Assembly (NCBI RefSeq): GCF_001995985.1 | Contig: NZ_MUFC01000004.1 | Location: 165,111-229,110 of the forward strand | Direction: 5' to 3' | DNA length: 64,000 bases | Source: Salinivibrio sharmensis | GTDB lineage: Bacteria; Pseudomonadota; Gammaproteobacteria; Enterobacterales; Vibrionaceae | Shown: positions 1 through 8,909 of the stretch, piece by piece | How the letters are laid out: the number at the start of each line of letters is the position of its first letter | Numbering within the stretch: position 1 is the stretch's first letter | The notes under the pieces: generated by a model | Database searches by the model: none | Seen by the model: the letters and a program-made list of their open reading frames with translations, nothing else | Told to the model about the DNA's origin: nothing | Translations under genes and position numbers: made by a program

Positions 1-1
1 A

Positions 2-1699
2 GCGGCCAATCAGAAACTGCTCGCAAAAGCGATCAGTGAGCTTCATTTTGAAAATGCGATTACCGTTGACCACCTTGAAGAGCATCGATTTAGGTTAGCG
101 CTGCCCGATGCAGAGTGGCGGTTTACGGGCACCATGAGCATTTGGGGAATGGTGATAATAGACAGTGGCAGCGTGTCACGGGGCGATAACCACCATCCGG
201 AGCTGATTGCATTGGTGATGGACTTGCAGCCTGTTCTCGAGATGGCGCCTTTGCACCTCGGCGGATTTATCGAGGAGTATCAAGAAACACTCATTGCAGA
301 ACAACAGCATCTTGCGATGCTCAGCACCCTATCAGCAGATAAACTCGTGACACTATCAGAAACCGATCGTCAGCCATACTTGGATGCTCACCCAAAGGCA
401 CTTGCCAATAAAGGGCGATTAGGCTGGGGCCAGCAAGATAGTCATCAGTATGCGCCTGAGTATGGCAATACGTTTGCGTTGCACTATCTCGCTGTGCATC
501 GAGAGTGTGCTCGCTATGGTTTTAGTGATGGACTAGATCAGGCCTCTTTACTCACTGCGACCCTATCACCGGCCGCTTATGACGGGCTCATGACACGCTT
601 GGCGGTCGATGAACGGGATGATTACCTGATAATGGCGGTACATCCGTGGCAGATGCAGCGTTATATCTACAGCCAATATGCGTCTTTATTCGCTTCAGGT
701 GACATCATTGACCTGGGTGCGAGTACAGAACAGTGGCGTCCACAGCAGTCGATTCGTACCTTGAGCCGAGCGGATGGGCAAGGCGCATACGACGTAAAAA
801 CAGCGTTAACGATTCTCAATACCTCCTGCTATCGCGGCGTACCGGGAAGCTTTATTGCGCATGGCCCAGAGCTGTCAAAATGGCTGTCAACCTGTGTGCG
901 CCAGGATGCGTTATTGTCGCGTCTTGGTATGCATGTGCAGCAGGAAGTCGCCGGCGTGTACTGTCCGCAGCCTTATCAGGCGCAAGTAGACAGCTGTTAC
1001 AAATATCACGAAATGTTGGGGTGTGTCTGGCGTGAACGTGCTGAAAGCCTGTTACCGTCTCATCTGCGACCTATGAGTATGGCGACATTGATGCAAGCCG
1101 GTGGTGATGGGGTCAGCTGTGTCGAAGCGCTGATTGCGCGGACCGTGCTAACGCCCAGCGAATGGTTGCAGCGTTTGTTTGATCACGTTGTTATCCCCCT
1201 TTATCACTTGCTGTGCCAATACGGGATTGGGTTAGTTGCGCATGGGCAAAACATTACCGTGGTGCTGGAAGGCGATATTCCCGTGGGTTGCATGATCAAA
1301 GATTTTCATGGTGACTTACGCTTTGTTGATCAACCGTTTCCAGAGTTGGATAGCTTAGATAAAAGCGTGCGAGCGGCGATCAAACACTTACCGCCACACT
1401 ATTTGGTGCATGATTTATATACGGGACACTTTGTTACCACACTGCGTTTTATTTCGTCGTGGTTTGTGTCTCTTGGGGTGAGCGAGGCTGAGTTTTATCG
1501 TCAGTTGGGTGACACCCTTCGTCGCTACCAACAGGCACATCCAGAACTTAGTGAGCGATTTAGGTTATTTGATGTGTTGAGTCAGACGAAAGAGAAGGTG
1601 TGTATCAACCGGGTTAGATTTAATATTGGCTACGACGATAGTAACGAGCGGCCGTTGCCGATGTTTGGTGAACCTATCGCCAACCCTCTTGCCATATAA
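2..1699 (+). CDS. IucA/IucC family siderophore synthetase (NIS synthetase), 5' end outside window
   Basis: NRPS-independent siderophore synthetases condense a citrate- or succinate-type carboxylate with an amine or hydroxylamine using ATP. The open frame runs from base 2 without a start, so the N-terminus lies upstream. About 565 residues are visible against roughly 580-620 for the family. Seen: HPKALANKGR near the N-terminal third, KTALTILNTS with the following YRGVPG, VAHGQN and IKDFHGDLR in the C-terminal half, and a C-terminal NPLA; all are typical of the family. The first internal ATG (134) would remove conserved sequence and is not the real start. Which siderophore is made cannot be told; partner genes would be upstream. 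A bidirectional terminator follows directly. Confidence 0.9.
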   Translation, partial: AANQKLLAKAISELHFENAITVDHLEEHRFRLALPDAEWRFTGTMSIWGMVIIDSGSVSRGDNHHPELIALVMDLQPVLEMAPLHLGGFIEEYQETLIAEQQHLAMLSTLSADKLVTLSETDRQPYLDAHPKALANKGRLGWGQQDSHQYAPEYGNTFALHYLAVHRECARYGFSDGLDQASLLTATLSPAAYDGLMTRLAVDERDDYLIMAVHPWQMQRYIYSQYASLFASGDIIDLGASTEQWRPQQSIRTLSRADGQGAYDVKTALTILNTSCYRGVPGSFIAHGPELSKWLSTCVRQDALLSRLGMHVQQEVAGVYCPQPYQAQVDSCYKYHEMLGCVWRERAESLLPSHLRPMSMATLMQAGGDGVSCVEALIARTVLTPSEWLQRLFDHVVIPLYHLLCQYGIGLVAHGQNITVVLEGDIPVGCMIKDFHGDLRFVDQPFPELDSLDKSVRAAIKHLPPHYLVHDLYTGHFVTTLRFISSWFVSLGVSEAEFYRQLGDTLRRYQQAHPELSERFRLFDVLSQTKEKVCINRVRFNIGYDDSNERPLPMFGEPIANPLAI

Positions 1700-1726
1700 A
1701 AAACCCGCCTTTTTGGCGGGCTTTTA
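1700..1726. terminator. Rho-independent terminator, bidirectional
   Basis: GC stem CCCGCC/GGCGGG with a short T loop, flanked by an A run on the left and a T run on the right. It can end both the siderophore synthetase (+) and the yeeX-like gene (-). Confidence 0.85.
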
Positions 1727-1745
1727 GGTCGATCAAGTAAAGGGG

Positions 1746-2051
1746 TTATTTGCCGCCCTTGCTTTGTTTCGTTAGCTCTTTGATAGTGCGGCTGATTTCA
1801 CGGCGCTGCTTAGAAATTTCCGCATTTTTGATGATGTGGTCATCAACGCGATCTTCATAATCGCCTTTCATGTTTTTGATGATCTCCACGATCTCTTCAT
1901 AGGACATCTCTGGCTGGATGTAATCGAGCAAGTTTTCTAACAGCACCACCCGCTTTTGGTTGTCGCGGATCTTCTTGTCGTTGTCCTGGATTTCGCGCTT
2001 CAGTTTGTTCTTTTGTCGTGAGTGCTTAACGATCTCGTATACGCTGGTCAT
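1746..2051 (-). CDS. yeeX: YeeX/DUF496 (UPF0265) family protein
   Basis: A 101-residue, highly charged, mostly helical protein. It closely resembles E. coli YeeX: the blocks [31 protein letters not shown] and IIKNAE are near-identical to that family. The function of the family is not established; small size, high charge and predicted coiled coils suggest a cytosolic nucleic-acid- or protein-associated role, which is inference. An AAGGCG Shine-Dalgarno lies about 8 bases before the ATG. It stands alone between the siderophore gene (facing) and cheV. Confidence 0.9.
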   Translation of the reverse strand: MTSVYEIVKHSRQKNKLKREIQDNDKKIRDNQKRVVLLENLLDYIQPEMSYEEIVEIIKNMKGDYEDRVDDHIIKNAEISKQRREISRTIKELTKQSKGGK

Positions 2052-2328
2052 AGTAGTCGCCTTCTATCTTTTGAAGTATGAAAAAATTAAACCACAAGCG
2101 CTGCCGCAAACCCAGTCTTTTCGCGCTTGAAGTGGGGAGTTTTTAAACACTTGAGTTAAACAGGCGGGTGAAGAAAAGACATTGTGAGGCCAGTCTATCA
2201 ACAACCTCATTTAGCTGGCTAAACCGTCACCCTACCTTCTTCGCTTATTGATGGTGGCAACGATAACAGGTGAGCATTGACAGTGTCATGACACATATCA
2301 AGGCTCACCCATAACGTGGTAAACACGC

Positions 2329-3258
2329 TCAGTAATCGGTTGGACTGCCTTCTAACTTGACCGATGAACCGGATGTTTTCATCATCGCGCCACGCAACAT
2401 AGCTTGCACTAGCTCAGTGGCATCGAATTTCGTCAGCGCTTCGTGCGCCCCGACTTGTTTGGCACGGTCGACACTGATGTCACTTGATAGCGAGGTGTGC
2501 AATATCAAGTAAGCTTCCGCCAGTTTATCGTCGCTGCGGATCTCAAAGGCGAGCTCATAGCCATCAATCCCAGGCATTTCGATATCGCTGACAATAATAT
2601 CAAATGGCTTGCCAGCTGAGGCGGCATTCTTCATCATTTGCAGCGCTTCTAGGCCATTGTTGGTGACAAAATAGGGGATGTTTATGCTGTCTAGCGCCTC
2701 TGATAATTGCCGCCTCGCCGTTAATGAGTCATCGACCAAGAGTATATTCATGGGTTTGAGTTTCTCACGATCGACGTCGGCTAAGATGGGGTGCAGCTTG
2801 TCTGGATCGGAGGGGAAAATGTGCTCCATAATGTACTCAACATCAAGCAGTTGCACCAATTTGTCGTCAATGTTCATCACCCCAGTAAGAAACGCGCGTG
2901 TGCCCAAGGTTTCCGGAGGTTCTGAAATCGAACGCCAATCGCACTCGCTGATCTTGTCGATTCCACGGACCAAAAAACCCATTACCCGGCGCTGACAATC
3001 GGTCACGATAATGTAGCAAGACTCCCATTCTGACTTGGCCACCGGTTTGTAACCAATCGCTTTTGCCATATCAATGACAGGGGTCGCGATGCCACGGAAG
3101 CTAGTGGTTCCGATCACGGTTGGGTGAGATCCCGGCAAATCCGTGAGCGGCTGAAAGGGGATGATTTCTCGTACCTTCAGCGTTCCAATCGCGAAGGATT
3201 GGGTGGCGGTGAGGCGGAACATCAACATGCCTTGTGCTTGATTCGCTTTGCTCTTCAT
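2329..3258 (-). CDS. cheV: CheV-type chemotaxis coupling protein (CheW-REC), copy 1
   Basis: CheV proteins link chemoreceptors to CheA through a CheW-like domain and carry a receiver that CheA phosphorylates, giving adaptation. Seen in 309 residues: CheW-like domain (about 1-155, with FAIGTLKVREI and GIATPVIDMAKAIG) and a receiver (about 175-300) with NILLVDDS, the phospho-acceptor in IIVSDIEMPGIDG, an HTS switch and the lysine in LTKFD. The longer frame to 3411 adds 51 residues with no CheW homology; the ATG at 3258 gives the normal CheV N-terminus and has a GAG ten bases upstream. Divergent from a second cheV. Confidence 0.93.
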   Translation of the reverse strand: MKSKANQAQGMLMFRLTATQSFAIGTLKVREIIPFQPLTDLPGSHPTVIGTTSFRGIATPVIDMAKAIGYKPVAKSEWESCYIIVTDCQRRVMGFLVRGIDKISECDWRSISEPPETLGTRAFLTGVMNIDDKLVQLLDVEYIMEHIFPSDPDKLHPILADVDREKLKPMNILLVDDSLTARRQLSEALDSINIPYFVTNNGLEALQMMKNAASAGKPFDIIVSDIEMPGIDGYELAFEIRSDDKLAEAYLILHTSLSSDISVDRAKQVGAHEALTKFDATELVQAMLRGAMMKTSGSSVKLEGSPTDY

Positions 3259-3686
3259 AGCATCACTCTGCGTGTTATCGTCAGTCTTTTGAGTATGGTA
3301 ACAGTGTTGTCTTTGATCACCTATTCTTAACCCAAGGATAGGGCTAATAGGCGTAAAGATAAAACTTTTGCCTGCTATTGTCTCATATTTGAAACTTATT
3401 GATAGTCTCATTTAAACGTGGTGTATACCACGCTTTTAGGACATAGTTTTTGCTAAGATAGCGAAAGATATAGGCTAAGTGAGCCAGTCATTTAGGCACC
3501 ACCTTATGCAAAGAGGTTGCCTGTGACTGTATCTTACCTAAAATAAGAAAGAACACGCTTTTTGTCTCGGTACTTGAAAGTCTCAGTGCAACGCGACACA
3601 AAAGCCCCCAACATTGAGGCACGTTAGCAAGGATTTACGTGTCCGGATAAATGCGAATGAGCAGTAACACGACGGTTGAGTAGACT
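3259..3686. other. Intergenic region between two divergent cheV genes
   Basis: About 430 bases that must hold the promoters of both cheV copies. I see no confident sigma-28 or sigma-54 element. A GGCAC...TGC near 3495 has 11 bases between GG and GC instead of 10 and was not accepted. No convincing small gene or hairpin terminator is seen. Confidence 0.5.
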
Positions 3687-4631
3687 ATGACCAATATTTT
3701 AGATTCGGTAGATTCGCGGACACGATTGGTGGGTGAAAACCGCCTCGAGCTTTTAATGTTTTACCTTGGCTCTACCCAACCTTTTGCCATCAACGTGTTT
3801 AAAGTACGTGAAGTCATTAAAGTGCCCAAGCTCAACCAAATGCCTGGCTCCCATCCGAACATCCGTGGCGTTGCCATGATTCGTGGCAAATCTATTCCGG
3901 TGATTGACCTACGTCAGTCCATTGGCATGGGCTCGATAGGCATGTCGGATGAATGTAACGTTATCGTGACTGAATATAACCGCACTATCCAAGCGTTCCT
4001 CGTTGGGCAGGTGATCAATATCAAAAACATGGGCTGGGATGAGATCATGGAGCCGCCTTCCAGCTCTGGGCGCAATAATTACTTAACGGCCATTACTCGC
4101 CAAGACTTTGACGGGCAAACGCGTCTAGTGGAAATTGTCGATGTGGAAAAAGTGCTGGCTGAGATCGTTGCGTATGAAGTGGGTGTTTCTGAAGATGTCC
4201 TCGACCCGCAACTGACCCCTTATATGACGGGGCAGCGAGTACTGGTTGTCGATGACTCATCCACGGCGCGCGCGCAGGTCAGTGAAACCTTGTCGCAGTT
4301 TGGCGTTGAGTGCATCATCAAGAAAAATGGTGCGGAAGCACTGAATTTGCTCAAGAGTTGGTGCGATGAAGGCAAAAACGTGAGTGACGAAATTTTGCTT
4401 ATGATCACTGATGCGGAAATGCCGGAAATGGACGGTTATAAATTGACGCACGAAGTGCGCTCTGATAGCCGGATGAGTGATTTGTACATTGCACTGAACA
4501 CCTCACTAAGCGGTAGCTTCAACGAGGCAATGGTTGAAAAAGTAGGCTGTAATCAGTTTATCTCTAAATTCCAGCCCGATCTTTTGGTCAATGTGGTGCA
4601 GGAGCGTTTGCGCCAAGTAGTGGCGAGTTAA
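3687..4631 (+). CDS. cheV: CheV-type chemotaxis coupling protein (CheW-REC), copy 2
   Basis: A 314-residue CheV paralogue. The CheW-like half (about 15-160) has FAINVFKVREVI, GSHPNIRG and SIPVIDLRQSIG. The receiver (about 185-310) has VLVVDDSSTAR, the acceptor aspartate in LLMITDAEMPEMDG, NTSLSG and a lysine in FISKFQPD. Copies 1 and 2 share the unusual lysine-phenylalanine after the conserved Lys (TKFD, SKFQ), whereas the third copy at 44.1 kb has the usual KP, so these two look like the closer pair. Co-located but divergently transcribed, hence separately controlled. The ribosome-binding site is weak (GAG). Confidence 0.93.
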   Translation: MTNILDSVDSRTRLVGENRLELLMFYLGSTQPFAINVFKVREVIKVPKLNQMPGSHPNIRGVAMIRGKSIPVIDLRQSIGMGSIGMSDECNVIVTEYNRTIQAFLVGQVINIKNMGWDEIMEPPSSSGRNNYLTAITRQDFDGQTRLVEIVDVEKVLAEIVAYEVGVSEDVLDPQLTPYMTGQRVLVVDDSSTARAQVSETLSQFGVECIIKKNGAEALNLLKSWCDEGKNVSDEILLMITDAEMPEMDGYKLTHEVRSDSRMSDLYIALNTSLSGSFNEAMVEKVGCNQFISKFQPDLLVNVVQERLRQVVAS

Positions 4632-4664
4632 ACAGCCTAGGCACTGGTGAGAGCAAAAAGCGAA

Positions 4665-4688
4665 AGCGGGCCGTGGCTCGCTTTTTTT
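4665..4688 (+). terminator. Rho-independent terminator after cheV copy 2
   Basis: An AGCG.../...CGCT stem with one G-T pair and a short loop, followed by seven T. It lies 33 bases after the cheV stop and just before the Shine-Dalgarno of sixA. Confidence 0.65.
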
Positions 4689-4710
4689 ATTGAACAATGA
4701 GGAGGGGACG

Positions 4711-5202
4711 ATGAAAACGGTATTTCTCATGCGCCATGCAAAATCGAGTTGGGATGATCCGAGCCTCGATGATCACGATCGTCCGCTCAACCCGAGAGGG
4801 TTTCGACAAGCGCCACAAATGGCGGAGCGCTTGAACGCTTGGTTGCATCAGCCTCAAACGATTGTGACCAGTACAGCGCAACGCGCAAAAGATACAGCGG
4901 TACTCGTGGCACAAACGCTGACCGATAAGCCGCCCATTGTGTTAGAAGAAAAGTTATACAGTGAGCATGCATCGGCAATCATTCATACCATCCAAGCACT
5001 CGAGTTAGAACAAGATGTGGCGATGATTATCGGCCACAACCCTGCACTAAACAATTACTTGTATGGCGTGGGAATGACCAAGGATAACTTGCCGACCTCA
5101 GGTGTGGCGGTGGTGCAGTATCCCGTCGAGCACTGGACAGAGATCGCGAATACACATGCACAGCTTTGCTTTCTTGATTGGCCTAAGCGACTTCGAGGTT
5201 AG
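4711..5202 (+). CDS. sixA: SixA-type phosphohistidine phosphatase
   Basis: A 163-residue histidine phosphatase. SixA removes phosphate from phosphohistidine (in E. coli, on ArcB and on NPr of the nitrogen PTS). Seen: the phosphate-binding LMRHAKSSWDD at the N-terminus, the RPLNPRG block, and the second catalytic histidine in MIIGHNPALN. The start at 4711 is set by a strong GAGGAGGGG eight bases upstream; the frame opens seven codons earlier but those precede the ribosome-binding site. The RHAKS form rather than RHGE fits the SixA branch. It follows cheV but is separated from it by a terminator. Confidence 0.88.
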   Translation: MKTVFLMRHAKSSWDDPSLDDHDRPLNPRGFRQAPQMAERLNAWLHQPQTIVTSTAQRAKDTAVLVAQTLTDKPPIVLEEKLYSEHASAIIHTIQALELEQDVAMIIGHNPALNNYLYGVGMTKDNLPTSGVAVVQYPVEHWTEIANTHAQLCFLDWPKRLRG

Positions 5203-5530
5203 TGTAATCTATGGAACAGGGTGCTGTCATATGCATACTAAATATGGTGCGCTCTGAACTATATTTAGCGCTTTGATTGTAAAGTTATCTACTGTACCTG
5301 TGGATAACCCCGTTAATTTCTTTGTAAGTAATGGCGGCAGTACGCGTGAGTCGTGGAGAGCAACCCCAAGACGATCGATTGCGCAAAAAACGACCAGTTT
5401 GATTGGCGCTATATGGCGGTTTTTCACTCGTGTTGCGGTAAATGTGCGATACTCGTAACACCTTGGTCGTACGCGTATTATGGGGGATCGGCTTGGTAGC
5501 AAATTTATTGGCGTTCACAGGAGAGCAGTC
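5203..5530. other. Intergenic region with two DnaA-box-like sequences
   Basis: About 330 bases without a supported gene. A 9-base match to the DnaA box (TGTGGATAA) lies at 5299-5307 and a 7-of-9 match (TTATCTACT) at 5285-5293. The remainder should hold the promoter of the following gene. The short open frames here overlap on both strands, lack ribosome-binding sites and resemble nothing I know. Confidence 0.4.
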
Positions 5531-6889
5531 GTGATCACAGTAGACAAACATGAGGGTTTATCAGTCAGGGTGGCTGTGCTCAACGAGGAAGTCAGTGCCC
5601 AAGAGGTCGAGTTTTATCTCTTCGTCCCTGGTGAGCTTAAGTTTGGTAAGCATGTGCTCTCTGAAGATGAGTTTTACTACCGTGTCCTCGCTAATAGTCG
5701 GACGTATTTTACGTCTCGTTATCATCTGCCCTTGGTGCATGCTCGCCTGGCCAGTCGTGAAAAACTGCCAACCGAACAATATCGAGTGAGCTTGAGTCTC
5801 TATGCGTACCAGTATGCGTTATCGCTCGAAAAAGCGACGCACGATTTTTTTGAATCCGTTTCTGGGCTAGAGGATGAACAAGCGTTAGAGCAGTTAGAAG
5901 ATACGATAGAGATGGCGGTGGAGATTTTACGGCGACTCCGGCGCTATAAACCGCAAAACACCAAGCTACTCAAGTATTACCATAATATAGATAACTATTT
6001 GTCTTGGTTGACCGAGCAACGCTTTCTGTCGTTACTGGCTCATATGCCGCGTGGAAACGTCTACAAGAGGATACGCCAGCAATTGATTGAATTGTGCCAA
6101 GCTGAAGAGGCACATCGTCTCGTCAACCGTTATAACTCGGATAAAGCACGGCGCGATCCCACTCGTATGGTCAATAAAATGCGCCTTGCGCGCCGCTTGA
6201 TTGAGTTTCCCGTGACGATTCGCCAAGTGCCGCAGGCGCTAGGTAAAAACCTTAACAAACTGGCTAAAGCTTCTGCGACGGCGTTTGTGATGTTGTTTGT
6301 CACCACTGTTATTGTCCGTGCACGTCAATATTTAGGCGAAATCACCTTATCGTTCGTGTTGGCCATGGCGGGTGTGTATGCATTGCGAGAGATCTTTAAA
6401 GATGATCTTCGTGATGCGTTGTGGCGATGGATTCGTAAAGGGCGTCCCAAGTGGCGAAAACGTTTTATTGACCCCACATCCAATCGACAAATAGGTCGGC
6501 AGTTAGAGTGGCTAGATTATATTGATTTTGCTGCCCTACCCGATGAAGTGAAGAAATTGCGTCGTGGCAAACTTCGTCAACGGGAAGAAGCGGTCGTGCG
6601 CCTTAAAGTGAAAACACAGCTAGAGACAACCCGTTTTTTGTCGGGTTATGACACCACTCGTGACGTGTGGAAATTTGACTTCCGCTCTTTTTCTCGCCTT
6701 ATGGACCGCGGTAGTCAGCGCTTATATCGGCTTAATGAAGGCCAAGTACTCAAAGATTCGGTTGAAAAGCGGCATCAATTTAACCTTATTAGTTGTCAGC
6801 GGCTAAAAGGGCAGCCGATGGTGTATCAGCGCTGGAAAATTACGGTTAACCGCTCAAAAGTGGTCGATATAGAAGAAGTGTTTGATTAA
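5531..6889 (+). CDS. Conserved-looking membrane protein of unknown function
   Basis: I do not recognise this 452-residue protein. The N-terminal 100 residues read like a beta-rich soluble domain, followed by a helical segment (about 105-245), two adjacent hydrophobic stretches near 248-285 joined by a short basic turn, and a basic C-terminal region (about 290-452). That suggests a two-span membrane hairpin with both large domains on the same side, probably cytoplasmic. The GTG start at 5531 is chosen because AGGAG sits seven bases before it; the ATG at 5480 lacks a ribosome-binding site. The stop overlaps the stop of the convergent EAL gene by four bases. No neighbour hints at a function. Confidence 0.7.
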   Translation: MITVDKHEGLSVRVAVLNEEVSAQEVEFYLFVPGELKFGKHVLSEDEFYYRVLANSRTYFTSRYHLPLVHARLASREKLPTEQYRVSLSLYAYQYALSLEKATHDFFESVSGLEDEQALEQLEDTIEMAVEILRRLRRYKPQNTKLLKYYHNIDNYLSWLTEQRFLSLLAHMPRGNVYKRIRQQLIELCQAEEAHRLVNRYNSDKARRDPTRMVNKMRLARRLIEFPVTIRQVPQALGKNLNKLAKASATAFVMLFVTTVIVRARQYLGEITLSFVLAMAGVYALREIFKDDLRDALWRWIRKGRPKWRKRFIDPTSNRQIGRQLEWLDYIDFAALPDEVKKLRRGKLRQREEAVVRLKVKTQLETTRFLSGYDTTRDVWKFDFRSFSRLMDRGSQRLYRLNEGQVLKDSVEKRHQFNLISCQRLKGQPMVYQRWKITVNRSKVVDIEEVFD

Positions 6890-8805
6890 TCATTCATCAA
6901 TAACTTGCCTTTATGATTTAAGTGATCGATGTAGAAAGCATAAAAGTCCAGTGCGGATAGCGGTTTGGCGAAGAAGTAGCCTTGGAATTCGTCAACGCCC
7001 ATCTGTTTTAGGCTGGTGAGTTGTTCTTGTGTTTCGACGCCTTCGGCAACTACGCGAATATCGAGCTGGTGTGCCATATGGCAAATGGTATCTACCAGCA
7101 CGTGCTGGCGCGGTGTATTGGCCATGCCGGTGACAAATGAACGATCAATTTTGACTTTATCAAAACTAAGGTGGCTGAGTACCGACATGGATGACCAACC
7201 GGTACCGAAATCATCTAGCGCTATCCGAATACCGACGTCGCGCAGTTGATTCATCAACAGATTGAAGCGACCAATATCGTCGATGGTCATCGTCTCTGTT
7301 ACCTCAAAAATCAGTTGTTTACGTTGTTCTGGGTGATCGGCAAACACAGTGATTACATCGGCAATCAAGGACTCGTTGAAAAACGAATCAGAGAGGTTAA
7401 TCGCAATATCAATACGTTCATTAACGGTTTGCCACTCGGTGTTTAAAGCCAGATAAACTTGATGCAAAAGCCAAGCGCCTAATGTTCGCCCCAGCCCTGA
7501 TTCTTCGGCGATACTGACGATGAGTGCTGGATCAATGGCACCAAACTCAGCATGGTCCCAGCGAATCAGACACTCACATCCAAGGCGTTTTGACGCTGGT
7601 GATACCATGGGTTGGAACAATACATAGAGTGTCTCTTGGTATGGATCGTCAAGGTGAGCCTTGAGCTCATCGCGTAATTGACGACGTTGCTTCGCTTCTT
7701 GCTCGTACTCCGCCTTAAATATATCAACACTGTCTTGCGTCACAGGCGCTCGTTTGGCTTTCATCAGCGCAAGATCCGCGTTGTTTAACAGTTGATTGGC
7801 AAACTGACGATGATTCCTGATGACATTGTCATCCAAATCGAGGCTCTTTGCGACGCCAATAGCGACCGCTAATTGATGGCTCGGGCAGACATTGTCGATC
7901 GCGCTTCGCAGCGCGTTGCACAAAGGTTGAGTAAAGAAACTCAGCTGACGATTGTCGGTGTACGCGAGAACTGCAAACTCATTACTGCTGATCCGCGCAC
8001 AAGGATAACCGTAAGGTAAACACATGCTTTTTAATTCATTGGCTAACTGTGTTAGCGCGATATCGCCTTGTTCGTACCCCATCAGGTCATTGATGTCTTT
8101 AAAACGACGAACATCGATCAACAATAACGTATGTATTTGTTTTTTATGTGCCGCTTTGTAGAGGTGCTCCAAGAGGTAATTGCGATTGGGGAGGCCAGTG
8201 AGACTATCGTGCCATGCCATTTTTTGCTGTTTGCTACTATTGCGATAGAGGCGAAAGGCGAAAAAAATCAATAACGACATCAGTATAATGATAGCCGCGT
8301 ACATGGTTTTTATTTGGTCTTGTAAAAATTCACGCTGCTCGATAGCTGCCGGCCCGGTAAAATTATTTACCATCAGGTTTCGTACCTGAGGAAGGACAAT
8401 ATCCATTTCATGAAGAAGGCCAGAAAGCCGCTGACGGTCACCATTCAATACCGCTTGCTCATGTTGCTGAATTAAACGAAAAGCATGTTTTACCACGGGC
8501 TGGGCATCAAACGTACGACGCATGGGCGCAGCCTCTTGGCTACTTAAAAACGTGTCATAACGACTCCATAGGATGTCATAAGAGAGGACAAGAGACTGTT
8601 TGTCTGATGCCGTGGCGAGGTACAAGGCGAGTTCATTGCGAAATTCTAAGGTTTCGAGCTCCATTTGTGCTAATGCCCATGCTGACAATTGGGTATGTAG
8701 TGCTTGTCGTGCGTAGGCATTATGAAACTGGTAAAGCGCCGAGGCCGCGAAGGCTAACGTGGTAAATGCAAAAATGATGAAACCGATAAGAGGGCGCTTT
8801 ACCAT
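6886..8805 (-). CDS. Membrane c-di-GMP phosphodiesterase with degenerate GGDEF and intact EAL domain
   Basis: 639 residues: transmembrane helix about 7-28, a periplasmic sensor segment of about 140 residues, a second helix about 168-186, a GGDEF-like domain about 200-350 and an EAL domain about 385-630. The GGDEF signature reads SSNEF (273-277), so cyclase activity is unlikely. The EAL domain keeps the expected catalytic set: ECLIRW, INLS, FEVTET, DDFGTGWSS, KIDRSF, EGVET and QGYFFAKPL; ECL replaces the EAL triplet but its glutamate remains. It should therefore degrade c-di-GMP, possibly controlled through the inactive GGDEF. It lies 104 bases downstream of an exported molybdopterin-fold gene in the same direction, a likely operon. 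Confidence 0.9.
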   Translation of the reverse strand: MVKRPLIGFIIFAFTTLAFAASALYQFHNAYARQALHTQLSAWALAQMELETLEFRNELALYLATASDKQSLVLSYDILWSRYDTFLSSQEAAPMRRTFDAQPVVKHAFRLIQQHEQAVLNGDRQRLSGLLHEMDIVLPQVRNLMVNNFTGPAAIEQREFLQDQIKTMYAAIIILMSLLIFFAFRLYRNSSKQQKMAWHDSLTGLPNRNYLLEHLYKAAHKKQIHTLLLIDVRRFKDINDLMGYEQGDIALTQLANELKSMCLPYGYPCARISSNEFAVLAYTDNRQLSFFTQPLCNALRSAIDNVCPSHQLAVAIGVAKSLDLDDNVIRNHRQFANQLLNNADLALMKAKRAPVTQDSVDIFKAEYEQEAKQRRQLRDELKAHLDDPYQETLYVLFQPMVSPASKRLGCECLIRWDHAEFGAIDPALIVSIAEESGLGRTLGAWLLHQVYLALNTEWQTVNERIDIAINLSDSFFNESLIADVITVFADHPEQRKQLIFEVTETMTIDDIGRFNLLMNQLRDVGIRIALDDFGTGWSSMSVLSHLSFDKVKIDRSFVTGMANTPRQHVLVDTICHMAHQLDIRVVAEGVETQEQLTSLKQMGVDEFQGYFFAKPLSALDFYAFYIDHLNHKGKLLMND

Positions 8806-8909
8806 GCCAATATATTCCTTTACTACTGTGTTTTGCCTAGCTGCTTGTGGTTTAGTCTAGAGGCTCGTGATGTAGGTAAAAAGTCGTGATTGAGCCAATA
8901 AGGCTGTTG

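Noticed and set aside
733-1035. 100-codon frame inside the siderophore synthetase
   Set aside because: An out-of-frame shadow of a long, clearly homologous gene.
3494-3512. Possible sigma-54 promoter between the two cheV genes
   Set aside because: GG and GC are 11 bases apart, not 10, and the -24 TGGCA is not intact.
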